Counted from the stretch's first letter, positions 20,432 through 32,331 are shown. The stretch is 64,000 nt of DNA from Marthasterias glacialis (GCA_911728455.2 OU452224.1:5580001-5644000); one strand, 5' to 3'. Program-made: numbers and translations. Notes: a model not told the origin generated them from the sequence alone.

Positions 20432-20845
20432 TTAGGTGTTCGGCCAACAGCCGAAAACCTCTTGTTATTGTTCGAGTTTTTATTTTTTTTTTTACTTTTA
20501 CTTCTTCTTCTTCTTCCCGGGAACTTATATCCAAAAGATAACTCAAGATTGAAATTGAATTGAACCTTGAAACTTGGCACATACTTGAACCTTAACTTGA
20601 AGACGGCACTTGAACAATGACGTCATCATGACGTCATCTGGTGTCGAATTACGTTAAATCAAAGTTTAATAATTAAAAAAATCATTACTCCTGAAGTACA
20701 CAATGGATTTTTACAATCTATACCTCATCGGAAAGGTCTTTGAAAAATAATTAAATGTCTCACAAAGATGACCTCAACTTGACCTTGTCTTCCGGTTCAA
20801 ACTGGAAGTTGAAGCAAAAAATGCTTAAAAAGTCAGAATTTAAGC
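20432..20845. repeat. Dispersed element E1, copy 1
   Basis: Starts with AGGTGTTCGGCCAACAGCCG, containing a perfect hairpin TTCGGC-CAACA-GCCGAA at 20439-20455. Then come a T run, a short CTT repeat (20501-20517), CCCGGGAACTTATATCC, two tandem TGACGTCA palindromes near 20618-20637 and a CTTCCGGTTCAAACTGGAAG inverted pair. It ends near AAAAAGTCAGAATTTAAG. A second copy lies at 23115-23555. Confidence 0.85.
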
Positions 20846-22099
20846 TATGGAGTCAATATGAAACAGAATTTGGACATGGTTTCAGTGTACGAAGTAAAAT
20901 GTAGTTTATGACCTTTGAAAATATTACATTGATGACGTCATCAAATCTTACAGTTTGTTACGACGACGAGTTTAAAAATAATTTTTTTTTTATTTCAATT
21001 TTTTTTTTGAGCAAACTACATGTTGAATTTTTTAGTAATAAATAACGACTATAAAAGCCTAATTGTGAAATTTAAACAAAATTGGCCGTTGCATAACGAA
21101 GTTATATTAAGGTGAAAAGTGCCGTTTTTAGCGCGATCGCCGATAGAGTCTGTACAGGTACCTTACTGTATTGCACCTCGTGCGTGTGCACTCTAGGCTT
21201 TTACTGCATGCTGTGTATATACTTACACGCAACAGATCAGGTCTTGTCAAAGTTCATCGAACTTTGCGGTGTGTTGTTAAGTTCTGCGTGTGTGTGTGTG
21301 TGTGTGTAATAATGGCGACGCAAAGAAAAACATGTAAGTCATGCCAAGTTCAGAGTGGAAATGTTTCCCTTTATGTCATTCTGGTGGCTTAATTGTGACA
21401 GGAAGAGGAAGAGGAGACTTTACTGAGACGATCACATGCTCACGTGAGTTGTTTGAAGTATAATGGTGGAGAAAATGCAATTGACAAAATGATCGTCTTT
21501 CGTTCTATTATACCGATCACGTACGTGCTTACATACGAGAGTCACAAGTGTGCAACAGCGGGGCCAGAGGCACTTTACCCCCGCGAGAGTTGTTGTCGGG
21601 ATACGCTGAGTAAATCTGTTTAAAAGTAAAGTTTAAAAGTAAAGTCATCGCCTTTCAAAATGTCCGTGTATTTCTTTAGCCGTGCACACTTGTGTTTATG
21701 ATGTTTATCAAAGTGGGGTAGTTTTTATAAAACTTTTGAACTTTTTAATACAGATAATGAGCTCGGAATTTGAATCTGTCAAATGTCAGATTGACTGTAC
21801 AGTACACCAGTATTCGTGATGTTAAAATAAGACCTTTAATTTGATATAGCGCCACCAACGTTCTTTAGCGATACACACTTTGTTTTATTGACACCGAATA
21901 GATGCCGAACAAAACGGAGGGCAGCAAGGGTTAATGTTTTGATAAAAGGCAATATGAATACTATTTTGAACACACAAACTGGCGGCAGCCAATTGCACTG
22001 CGTGGAAAAGGAACACTTTGTAAAGCACGAAAACATTGTTTTTCCTGGCAGTTAAAACCAAAAAGGTAACTTGTTTTTCCTCCAGGAGTCGAGTTACAA
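20846..22099. other. Unannotated sequence with low-complexity tracts
   Basis: Contains another GATGACGTCATC near 20933, a T-rich stretch at 20980-21010 and a (GT)n run at 21287-21307. Just after the GT run, ATGGCGACGCAAAG...ACAT leads into GTAAGT, reminiscent of a first coding exon, but nothing downstream continues it. Confidence 0.4.
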
Positions 22100-23050
22100 T
22101 AAATGTATGCGGTTCTTTATAATTCTTAGTGACCTGAGTTGACCTCGCTTCCTGCCCAAACCGGAAGTCCCCATGAAATACATATGATAAAGCTCTTTTT
22201 AATTATTTTCATATTCATATTTATTAAATCAAAGTTTATTATTTCAAAAAATCATAACTCCTGAAGTACTTATTGGATTTTTACAATCTATACATCATCT
22301 GAAAGGTCATTCAAAACTGCGTAATCGCCCCACAGACATGACCCCGATGTGACCTTGTCTTCCGGTTCAAACCGGAAGTTCAAATATTCAAAAATTCATA
22401 TTTTAAGAAGTTTTTATTACATATTCACAATTCTTACATCAATTGTAGGTTAGGGAATGTCCTTCTATGTTGCACATTGCGTGACCTGTGTGACCTCTAC
22501 TTCCGGAAAAACCGGAAGTAGCTCCTCATTCAAAAGTTGTCAGAGGTAGGAACATGATTCTTTCACCAAGTACCAAGATTAGGGAGGATCCTTCTCTGTT
22601 GCACATTGCGTGACCTTTGTGACCTCTACTTCCGCTCAAACCGGAAGTAGCTCTTTATTTAAAAATGGTAAGAGCCAGGAACATGATTTTTTCACCAAAT
22701 ACCAAGGTTAGGGAGGATCCTTCTCTGTTACATTGCGTGACCTTTATGACCTCTACTTCCGGTCAAACCGGAAGTAGATCTTTATTTAAAAATGGTTAGA
22801 GCTAGGAACATGACTATTTCACCTAATACCAAGGTAAGGGATGACCCTTCTCTGTTGCACTTTGCATGACCTCTGTGCCTCTACTTCCGGTGAAGCCGAA
22901 AGTAGCTCCTCATTTTTTTAAGTTGTTAGAGGTAGGAACATGATTCTTTCACAAAATACCAAGGTTTGGTAAGGTCCTTCTCTGTTTCATATTGCGTACC
23001 TGTACTTCCGGTCAAACCGGGAAAAAAATGGTAAGAGCTAGGAACATGAA
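22100..23050. repeat. ~128-bp satellite with paired ETS-like sites
   Basis: Units carry ACTTCCGG-N-CCGGAAGT inverted pairs starting at 22499, 22628, 22755, 22883 and 23004 (spacings 129, 127, 128, 121), with looser copies at about 22150 and 22358. Between pairs each unit repeats AGxTAGGAACATGA, TTTCACC-AATACCAAGGTT and CCTTCTCTGTT-CA-TTGCGTGACC. CCGGAAGT is the consensus core of ETS-family factors; here it is part of a hairpin-forming satellite. Confidence 0.9.
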
Positions 23051-23114
23051 GGTCCTCTGCTGCAAATTAATTAAATTTCAAAGCACAATTTACGTTTTTA
23101 TGTTCATATTTTTT

Positions 23115-23178
23115 AGGTGTTCGGCCAACCGCCGAAGACCTCTTGTTATTGTTCGAGTTTTTTTTTTTTTTTTTACTT

Positions 23179-23211
<33 letters not shown>

Positions 23212-23555
23212 CTTCTTCTTCTTCTTCCCGGGAACTTATATCCAAAAGATAACTCAAGATTGAAAATGAATTGAACCTTGAAACTTGGCACATACTTGAA
23301 CCTTAACTTGAAGACGGCACTTGAACAATGACGTCATCATGACGTCATCTGGTGTCGAATTACGTTAAATCAAAGTTTAATAATTAAAAAAATCATAACT
23401 CCTGAAGTACACAATGGATTTTTACAATCTATACCTCATCGGAAAGGTCTTTGAAAAATAATTAAATGTCTCACAGAGATGACCCCAACTTGACCTTGTC
23501 TTCCGGTTCAAACCGGAAGTTGAAGCCAAAAATGCCTAAAAAGTCAGAATTTAAG
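23115..23555. repeat. Dispersed element E1, copy 2
   Basis: Very close to copy 1 (20432-20845), including the hairpin TTCGGCCAACCGCCGAA at 23120-23136, tandem TGACGTCA palindromes and the CCGGTTCAAACCGG pair. It differs mainly in a much longer CTT tract. Its right end runs directly into R1 sequence. Confidence 0.9.
23157..23227. repeat. Poly-T and expanded (CTT)n microsatellite
   Basis: About 15 uninterrupted CTT units (23182-23227) follow a T run, against five units in copy 1. The poly-Ser, poly-Glu and poly-Arg frames across it are repeat artefacts. Confidence 0.95.
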
Positions 23556-24249
23556 ATTCCTACAATATTTTAAATGGTTAAATACAGTGCAATGACCTTG
23601 AATGTAACAATTATGGTTTTCAGAGCTTGTTTAGTTTGCACAATTTTACAAAAAGTTAAGTGAAAAGAATACACCCAACAAGCCCCCCCCCAAAAAAAAA
23701 AAAAATTAAAAATAAAACAACAATAAAAACAGTACATTCAATAACAATGGGGTTTTTGGCTCTTGGCCAAACACCTTAATAAGGGTCAATATTGTCCATA
23801 AGCACCAGAACATCAAAAACACATTTTGTTTTAAAAACTCAAGTCTCCCAAAAAAGAAACAATGACCATAATATTTCATCCCATGGGGGATGTTAAGTCA
23901 ACTCAACTCAAATTTTGGGACATTTCTTCAACCTGAAACTTATTTGGTGTGTTTTTTATCAGCTGCACCAAATTTTATTTTGACAACAATTCTTAAACAT
24001 TTAGATGTTTTAATTGAGATAGGTTTAATTCTTAAACATTTAGATGATTTAATTGAGATGGGTTTAATTAAGATTGTTTTTGTTTTAAGGTATTTTTTCA
24101 GTGGGTTATTTCCGCTAACTCCATACTATATTTAGTCCAGCAGATAAGTGCATGATTTGGGCATTTTTTGCACTTTGTAGATAAAGAGCATGAAACTTGG
24201 TAAAGTATTTGTTGATAAAGCCATATTTGAAATTATATGGGGGCCATAT
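23541..24249. repeat. ~710-bp tandem duplication, unit 1 (element R1)
   Basis: Begins AAGTCAGAATTTAAGATTCC and ends GGGGGCCATAT. Nearly identical to unit 2: I see three single-base differences plus length changes in the C/A tract. It contains the internal 39-bp tandem pair and an 81-codon frame at 23890-24135 with no known domain. Confidence 0.95.
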
Positions 24250-24958
24250 AAGTCAGAATTTCAGATTCCTACAATATTTTAAATGGTTAAATACAGTGCA
24301 ATGACCTTGAATGTAACAATTATGGTTTTCAGAGCTTGTTTAGTTTGCACAATTTTACAAAAAGTTAAGTGAAAAGAATACACCCAACAAGCCCCCCCCC
24401 CAAAAAAAAAAAAAAATTAAAAATAAAACAACAATAAAAACAGTACATTCAATAACAATGGGGTTTTTGGCTCTTGGCCAAACACCTTAATAAGGGTCAA
24501 TATTGTCCATATGCACCAGAACATCAAAAACACATTTTGTTTTAAAAACTCAAGTCTCCCAAAAAAGAAACAATGACCATAATATTTCATCCCATGGGGG
24601 ATGTTAAGTCAACTCAACTCAAATTTTGGGACATTTCTTCAACCTGAAACTTATTTGGTGTGTTTTTTATCAGCTGCACCAAATTTTATTTTGACAACAA
24701 TTCTTAAACATTTAGATGTTTTAATTGAGATAGGTTTAATTCTTAAACATTTAGATGATTTAATTGAGATGGGTTTAATTAAGATTGTTTTTGTTTTAAG
24801 GTATTTTTTCAGTGGGTTATTTCCGCTAACTCCATACTATATTTAGTCCAGCAGATAAGTGCATGATTTGGGCATTTTTTGCACTTTGTAGTTAAAGAGC
24901 ATGAAACTTGGTAAAGTATTTGTTGATAAAGCCATATTTGAAATTATATGGGGGCCAT
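24250..24958. repeat. ~710-bp tandem duplication, unit 2 (element R1)
   Basis: Direct neighbour of unit 1 with no spacer, junction at GGGGGCCATAT/AAGTCAGAAT. Divergence is far lower than from copy 1 at 19.9 kb, so the duplication is very recent or an assembly duplication. Confidence 0.95.
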
Positions 24959-25955
24959 TATCAAAATGGCTGCCAAATTGCATAATCTTACTTCATAGTT
25001 TGGGAAGGAACAGATCTAGAATCGACGTATTTGTGTTAAAATGTAGGTTTCTAGTTCAAAGTAGCGATGTAAAATCTTAGGTCCTTCATTTTCCAAATGG
25101 TGGTCATATTTTGCCAAAAAAGTGTGCATTTTGCAAGACAATAACAACTTGGAAAGTAAGAGGTGTAGAATGTTCCTTTTGGTGTCATTACATTGATTTG
25201 AGAGGTACCAGAAATAGTTTTGCTAAAAGTTTAAAATGTATGGTTCTTCCATATTAAATGGTGGCCATTACTTAATCAAAATGACTGCCACATTTTCTAA
25301 AAAAATGGCGGTCATATTAGTGCCCATGTTTTCATCAAAATGGCCACCATATTTGTAACAAAAAAGGATTTGCCAAAAATGTCTTAATTGTATTTCTCAA
25401 ATTTTAAAAGGTCAGCCATATTTTTTTCAACATGGCGGCCATTTTTTTTTCAACATGGCGGCCATATTTTCTATAAAAATGGCGGCCCTTAATTCATTAT
25501 AAAAATGGTCGCCATATTTTTTTCAAAATTATGGTCTTAATTTTATCAAAGTGGCGACCAAAATTATTTGTTTCCAAGTGATGAACATATTTAAAGCAAA
25601 AAGGATTTGCTGAAAGAGTCAAACTTGTGGCTCTTCCTTTTTTAAAACAGTGGCCATATTTATTTTCTCAAAATGGCGGCCTTAGTTTTACCAAAATGGC
25701 GACCACAATATTTCAAACAAAAAACAATTGCTGAAATGGTAAATCTTGTTCATGTAAGTCTCCCATTTTTTTAAATGGTGGTCATAATTGAATTAAAATG
25801 GTGGCCATATTTATTGATCAGAATGAAAGCCATATTATCAAAATGGTGGCCATATTTTTTTTCAAAATGGCGGCTATATTTCAAACAAAAGAAAAACTTT
25901 TGCTGAATGTGCCAAACTTGTTGGACTCTCATTTTAAAAATGGTGGCTGTTTTTT
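24950..25955. repeat. Degenerate array of ATGGCGGCCATATTTT motifs
   Basis: Around twenty copies of AAAATGG[CT][GC]GCC or its reverse complement recur at irregular 25-60-bp spacing, separated by T-rich and CAAA-rich stretches (for example 25302, 25432, 25452, 25480, 25671, 25859). Motifs in both orientations abut to form AATGGCGGCCATT. The core matches the published YY1 consensus AAnATGGCGGC, but the pattern is simply repetitive. Confidence 0.85.
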
Positions 25956-27072
25956 TTAAATCATGTGGGGGGCGTGCATCGGTGACTAGGTGCAGTGAAT
26001 CGAAAAGTTACTCCATTAGTGAGTTTATTGTTGTAAAAATACAATTTCAGGGGTATATTGACACTGTGTAACATTCTAAACTACATTTCCAATTGAATTA
26101 TTTATGGGGAAAATATGGTTTCAAATTGAATATTTTTTAAAGTTATGTTTGTTGTACACCCCCATTATGACATACAGTCAAATAAATTAAACTTCTTAAA
26201 AATGTGTAAAATTCAAAAATAAATATCCACTGAAGTAATTAAGATGTAAATATATTTCCAAAATATTTGCCATAAATAAATAGTTTTTAATTAACTAACC
26301 ATTCAACCAATATAAACAACAGACCTATTTTCCAAAATAGTTTTAAATAGTTCTCATAAATTAAACAGGTATTTACCCTGAAAACTGAATATTGTTGAGC
26401 TCAGCTACAGTCAACACAAACCATGTGCTTCTTCCAGTGTGGCAGTGTTTACATGCATACTGTAGGTACCCTGACTCCTCACTGGCTATTCCATTGTGTG
26501 CACTGCACCAGAAAGGAACCAGGTTAAACAATAATTAATAACTATTAAAAATATGTAAAACACCATAATATTTAAATGTTTAAAATTGATTGTTTATGTT
26601 ATCTAAAATTTCCCTAAATCATTCATTTTTTGTTGATAAAATGGGGGAAAAAAGGTCTTTTGATTTTTATTTTAAAAACAAATAGCGCCCCCAATGTCTA
26701 TGGTTTCCTAAATTTGACTGTGCAATGTGCAGCATGTGGTCAGCTTGTACATATACATGTGCATGCAGTTAATGAAACCAATTAGTCAACTTTTCAAAGG
26801 TACCCTTAAGATTCTTCTGATGAAAATTAATCTTGTGGAGTCAAGACTCAGGTAAAATGAGTTTTGTTTTTCATCTGACTGAAATAATGTAGACACATTT
26901 GAGAGCAATGGTCCTTGCTGTGAATGTGGATTGTAATGTACTTAATGATCTGATGATATGGGTATTTATTGTAGATGTATACCATTTTGAACATGTACAA
27001 GTACATCTATTATAAAGATTTTCCATAAACTCTTGGTAATTAAATCTTTGTTCTCATTTTGCTTTCTTCCAG
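25956..27072. other. AT-rich unannotated sequence
   Basis: One minus-strand GGGGGCGCTATT motif at 26682-26694. A modestly GC-richer patch at 26400-26520 lacks convincing exon boundaries. It ends in a T/C-rich tract serving the acceptor at 27072. Confidence 0.45.
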
Positions 27073-27308
27073 ATTGATTTGTCAATATTCTTCATGATAC
27101 ATTGGGCAATTATGGACACCAGCAACACACACCATGTTACAGCAAGTTAAAGACATAGAGGCAATACAAAGAGACAATGCATTGCTTGACACTATTACAC
27201 CCAGACAGTCTCATCATATACTGTTATTTGAACTGGTCAACCCATGGAGGATTACATAGTAGACTCTACAGTGGACCAAATGAAATGCTCACAACACTAA
27301 CCCAGAGG
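27073..27308 (+). ncRNA. Candidate exon, plus-strand spliced transcript
   Basis: The acceptor tract CTCATTTTGCTTTCTTCCAG ends at 27072. A possible donor AGAGG|GTAACC begins at 27309. One frame is open for 25 codons and then stops; the others stop sooner, so it is non-coding or the end of a coding region. Sequence composition stays less AT-rich through about 28500, so the exon may be longer. Confidence 0.35.
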
Positions 27309-28520
27309 GTAACCAAGGTATACTGCACTTAACACTCAGATTGAACTCATGTACAGCTCAGATTTGATGTCCATCAAGAAGAAAATGAAGAAGTAGTGAC
27401 AATAACCCAGTGTTCACCACAGGAACCAAGAGAGTGTTCAAGCCATGCTGCTCTAAACCCAAATAATCGCAAACATGAAGAGTACAGTAGATGTTAAACT
27501 ACATGATAAGTGCTGAACATGAAACTGCTTGAGACTGTAATCATTTATTTTGGGACGTTTTCCAAGATTTTTATTCAAACGTTTGTTTTTGTTGACATTG
27601 CCAAGGACTCACCTCAGATGGGACAAGCAACTAAATTTACAAAACACTTTGAGGAAACACAAGGAAGACAATCAAGAGAAGTGTGCTGAAAGCTTAGATT
27701 TGTCTGCAATATTTGGAATGACATGGATTAGGAGTGTGTACAGACTTATGAAGAATGTTTTCACCCAGTTACCAACCCAGTCAACAATGTTGGTCATTAT
27801 TAGACTCAACAGACAGTATTTAGGACTCATCTTACCCACTTTGAAGTTTGCCTGAAGTTGTATTGGTTGCCTTTGATTGATTGTCTACATATTCAGCATT
27901 GTTTGATCAGTACTGACTAAGTTGTTTGGTGTTAACGGGTTACTATCCTGCACAGATCTGCTGGCTGGTCACCCACGATGTTGGCCTGAAAGTTTCTTGT
28001 ATGAATAATTTTCAACAGCTTTCAACACACTCTCAATCTTGTATTCAATTATGAAACAGTTACCGGTATACTGTGTGGAGTTCATCAACAGTTGCATGCT
28101 CTACTTCTACTCCCATGTCCATCTGCTTTCTGGTACCTGAAGTTAACTTGAAAGCAATCCCATTTGTTGTATTACACGTATCAGCACAGTCAACAATGTT
28201 CTATCAGCAGCTGTATGTGGAGTGCCGTCTTCCTCCTTGCTAGGTTGCTTCCATCTGAGCTTTGCCTAAAAACTTTCTCAGAAGACTCTTCAGCTCTCTA
28301 GATGACCAGGAAGTTCCTCAATCTGCAGCGAACGAGGTGACCATTTACTGGATGTTCCCCCAGTCAGGTTTGCCTGAAACTCTCGTATCACTGTACTCAG
28401 CCTACAAAATGCACTCCAGCTTGCACTACAGTTTCCTTCCATGTGTGAGCATCCAGCAGGATTAAATACAGGCAGTTACTCAACAACCAGGATGTACTTC
28501 AACTGTAATGAAAGAAGGTT
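27309..28520 (+). other. Transcript-like sequence downstream of candidate exon
   Basis: Less AT-biased than its surroundings, with repeated short phrases (GTCAACAATGTT at 27780 and 28188; TTTGCCTGAA at 27850 and 28370). Frames of 101 codons (27550-27855) and 67 codons (28262-28465) have no recognised domains. It could be a long UTR or lncRNA exon. Confidence 0.3.
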
Positions 28521-29106
28521 TGTGTTTGACAATCTACATCTTTAAAATTGGTTTGCTTTCAAAGAGTTTTATTTGTATTCTGTAACACCTGTACATGTAG
28601 CTGAAACACTTGCATAGATGGCTTGACACGCATGTAGGTAAAATGCACAATGTTGATGTGCCAGCTATCATCGCATTAGGTCCAGTTTGCACCTCCATCA
28701 CATGATTGGTTCCATTTTTAAACTCTAAAGGAACATTTTGATAACAGCACCATTGCCAAGAACAGGGCAGCAAAAAACCTCCGGCTTTAGTGTTTGCCAT
28801 GAAATTAGAGATATGGAGAACTTTGTTTTGTTTCTTTACATAAATTAGTCCAACAAATCTTAAGCCAAACACTTGGGCTAGAGTACACTAATTTGGTTAG
28901 ACAAAGTGTTCTGAACCAAATAACTTGTTACTAGTCAGTCTGTTCAACCATCAAATGGAAGGTACAGTGCATTTGCATACACTTATAAAGTTTGTAACAT
29001 ATATGTTTAATTTCAAGCTGTCTCGTTAAAACTAAATAGTCAACCAAAAATTAGTGTTCACTTTTTGAGACAGCAGCTTATACTTTGACACCTTTTTAAT
29101 GTTTAG

Positions 29107-29255
29107 GAGAGATGTTTACCATGCATCAACTGAATACTACAGACATACAGCTAGCAACCTCAGAAATCTACCTCATACATTAGATGATCTCAACGACTGT
29201 AATGCAGCTGCTTTTTCCGTTTCCAACATGACCAGATGTGAGGAGGATTTCACTG
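29107..29255 (+). ncRNA. Candidate exon, plus-strand spliced transcript
   Basis: Acceptor TTTTTAATGTTTAG ends at 29106; a strong donor CACTG|GTAAGT begins at 29256. One frame is open through all 149 nt, but it stops a few codons into the next candidate exon. Confidence 0.4.
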
Positions 29256-29418
29256 GTAAGTTATTGTATGATTGGTATGCATCTAAACCATTGTAAGTTT
29301 CCTTACCAGACAAACAGTTACTGACAGAACAGCCAAAGATCAGCCCTACATGTAGCCACTGTGCTATGTCCATTGACTACATGTATTTGAAGTTATTTTT
29401 ATTTCAATTTTCTTTCAG

Positions 29419-29520
29419 TAGACTTGACATGAGGGTCTACAATCTTAACATTGACTGATTGGAACAACCCTCCCTGATGTGGTTCACCGTCTCCATGCAG
29501 ACACTTCCATCACAAGAACA
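29419..29520 (+). ncRNA. Candidate exon with start of a conserved open frame
   Basis: Acceptor tract TTTATTTCAATTTTCTTTCAG ends at 29418; strong donor AGAACA|GTAAGT begins at 29521. In the frame compatible with the next exons the first third has stops, but 29455-29520 (22 codons) is open and leaves in phase 0. Confidence 0.45.
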
Positions 29521-30728
29521 GTAAGTGGAAAGCATTTTAAATCTCATACTATTTTGGAAGACGGTTTCATATATTAACAAAGAGCTACTTTTAGTATACT
29601 TGGACTCCAAATGACTCAAGTCTGAGTCCTAGACTCCAGTCCTACAACTCTATGTTTGAGCTTTTTACTATTTTGTACATTACTGTTAAAACAGTGAACG
29701 ATTTTCATTTTATAGCAAAGCAAAATGTTACACAAAATGCACCTGTTGCTACTCAAAACACATCAGTTGCTACTCATTTTTAACATTCAGTGTACACCAA
29801 ACATGTTCAGTTTAAATATTTTGCTAAATCAGTCCCTATATAATACATGTAGAGTGTAGACAGTGCTGTACATCGTGTGTGCATGAACTATTGAGAAGGT
29901 ATAGCAATAACAACTGTGCTTCAATGTTTTTTCGCCAATTTTCACCGATAGACCTAAAACTAAGAAGTTTCTCCAATCCAATTCTAAAATTATGGTGTTT
30001 TAAACATAAAAAAACCCAAAAATTATTTAAAGGAAAATAATGAGTAACTAAAGAGTTAAAGACTTTGGTGAAATATAGATGTGAGTTAGCTTTTGAGTGA
30101 TTGACAGGTTGATTTTTCACAGCTTGATTGGATAGTGTGTTAAACCATGTGATCTTAAAAAATATCAAGTTGGTTTACATGTAGACTGTAACTTTGGACT
30201 GATTCTGTAGGGAGACATTTTTTTTTTAAATCGAGACCATTATTGGGTGTTGGTTAAAATGTAACCATCTAATTTGATGAAATTCTCAGGTTGGTTGTTT
30301 TTTATGCTTAGTGAAAGCTGTAAATGAATATATCGTCATGTCTGAGCAACAATGTCATATCTCCTAAATGGCATTAACAACATTATGTGATAGGTCACCA
30401 GTTACGCTCTATTTCTGTGGAGTGTTTTTGCAAGAAACATTGTTATAGGACAATCGAGATATGATGCTGTTACACTGACTTGACGAGATGCACTTTTCCA
30501 AAATAAGATGATGTGCCATACATGTGCCTTTACAAACTTTGTACTTCATCTAAGCAGGACAGTATGACAATGAATTAGTTCACAAATTGGTTTGAGTGAT
30601 ATGATTCTTGAAGAGCAAAATAAAGAAAAACAAAATTAGTGCTGGTGCTTGCAGCCCTTTCCTTATCATCACAACTTAAATTGGCAAATATGTTATTAAC
30701 AACTTGTTTACCTTTTCTTTAATTTCAG

Positions 30729-30812
30729 ATTCTTTACACAGTGTTACCCCCTGCAAGTAGGCCTATGTCTTCAGGTCCTGGGCTCTTGATTGAAATGCAC
30801 CTGTCAATAATG
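30729..30812 (+). CDS. Candidate coding exon of a small spliced ORF
   Basis: Acceptor TTTTCTTTAATTTCAG ends at 30728; donor AATG|GTAGGA begins at 30813. The exon is exactly 28 codons, phase 0 at both ends, and open in one frame. The first in-frame ATG of the proposed small ORF is at 30765-30767. No family recognised. An alternative donor lies near 30758. Confidence 0.35.
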
Positions 30813-31363
30813 GTAGGAAAGATTACAGTCACAATTAAGAAATATGTAACATTCAAACAAGTAAATGTGAAATAAAAGTGAAGATAAGGTCCTTAATTTT
30901 ATATTTTTTAGAAAAATCACAAATGAGATTTATCTTAATCTGAAATCAGAGAGAAATCCAGAAATAGGATTTTGTTCATAATTTTAAAAATTACCATCCT
31001 AACTGTTGATTTATGTGCACCTGTTACACTTGATCTTCAGGCTCAAAAACCAAAGCTACATTTATTCCAGATTTCCAAAAGCCCACAAAAAATTGAATGT
31101 AAATCATCTCACTTCATCTATCCCTTGAAGATGCCTTAAAATTGCACTGTACCAAACATACAATATGAAACAGATGAAAGATACATCAGGCAACAATTAT
31201 TTGAAAGATTCTAGTCATTTAAAAAAAGTTGTTACGTCTGTGACAGTAAGCAAACACACCTGAAATGACATAGAAACCATAACGACCATTTTTTTTTGCT
31301 CTCTTAATGGCCCTTGAAAATGTGGTCTGATTTTCCAAAATGATTTTGTCCCTTTCCTCACAG

Positions 31364-31435
31364 ACAGTGACCCTTCAAAAAATAAAGGCTAGACTTCAAC
31401 ACACTGGTTCTAATTTGGATACAAATAGATTACAG
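31364..31435 (+). CDS. Candidate coding exon of a small spliced ORF
   Basis: Acceptor TTGTCCCTTTCCTCACAG ends at 31363; donor ACAG|GTAACA begins at 31436. It is 24 codons, phase 0 at both ends and open in the frame inherited from 30729-30812 (VTLQKIKARLQHTG within). The composition is hydrophilic and helix-friendly. Confidence 0.35.
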
Positions 31436-31531
31436 GTAACATATATGCATAGTGATCCCAAGGTATATAGGCCTACACCAGTTGTAAAATCTGTCAATAG
31501 TTATTCTTGTTTCCTTGTGTATTATTTGCAG

Positions 31532-32331
31532 AATCAAATATTCAAGTGGGAAGGATGATTTTCGTTATGGTATACTTCAGCAGGAGACATACTTTCTCTA
31601 CAGACTTTGTGAACCTATGGGACATCACATGGACCCACGCTGCATGTGTGCTGCTAGATATGGTGCTTGAGGAGACATAAACTCTGCAAGGATTTTCTGA
31701 ACACTGAAACATCATCAACCCATGCTACAACTTCCATTCAAGCAAAGACTCTGTGAACAGTTTGGACATGAATGAACCTAATGGCTTCGAGATGCAGCAT
31801 TAGAGAGACCTAATTCTGCATCACAAAGCCTGGATTGGAGAAATAATTCCTGAAGACTCTATGAACACTTCATATACAATGACATTGACATTGTACTCTT
31901 TGGAACCTAGCAGTAGAATGTGATCAACCTACAAGGACCAGAACGTTTGTATAGTATCTAAAAAATCAATGAAGCAATGTCAATGCTCAAAAGTAAAAAG
32001 ACTTAGGACAGTCAGGGGAACACTTTCTTCAATCAGTTAAAACACTTTAGCTAAATAAACATTAGTGTAAAAATTTAGCATTAAAGTTGCATGGCCAGAT
32101 TTTTGCCGAAAGAAAACAATTAATGGATTTTGACAGATGATGCTGTTTCAAAACAAAAAAATATAAAAACACTTTTGCATATGCCTTGGATAATGCACAA
32201 ACTACATGTAACATGCACAATTTTGTGTACATGGCTGATGGATGTGATATATATCCATCTCATGTTTTGGTTTGAATCTACTACCACTTGTCATTTTGCA
32301 GACTTTTGTTTCGTGCAATACCTTTAATAAA
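31532..32331 (+). CDS. Candidate terminal exon of the small spliced ORF
   Basis: Acceptor GTATTATTTGCAG ends at 31531. Eight codons continue the frame to TGA at 31556-31558. The remainder would be 3' UTR, with AATAAA at 32054-32059 or 32326-32331. The UTR holds weak repeats of ACTCTGTGAAC (near 31603, 31748 and 31855). From the first ATG the product would be 48 residues. Confidence 0.35.

Noticed and set aside
21310-21345. First coding exon starting ATGGCGACGC and ending at GTAAGT
   Set aside because: No downstream plus-strand exon continues the frame; an ATGGCG start plus a chance GTAAGT next to a GT microsatellite is weak evidence.
22992-23293. Poly-Ser, poly-Glu and poly-Arg frames
   Set aside because: They are read-outs of the CTT microsatellite inside element E1.
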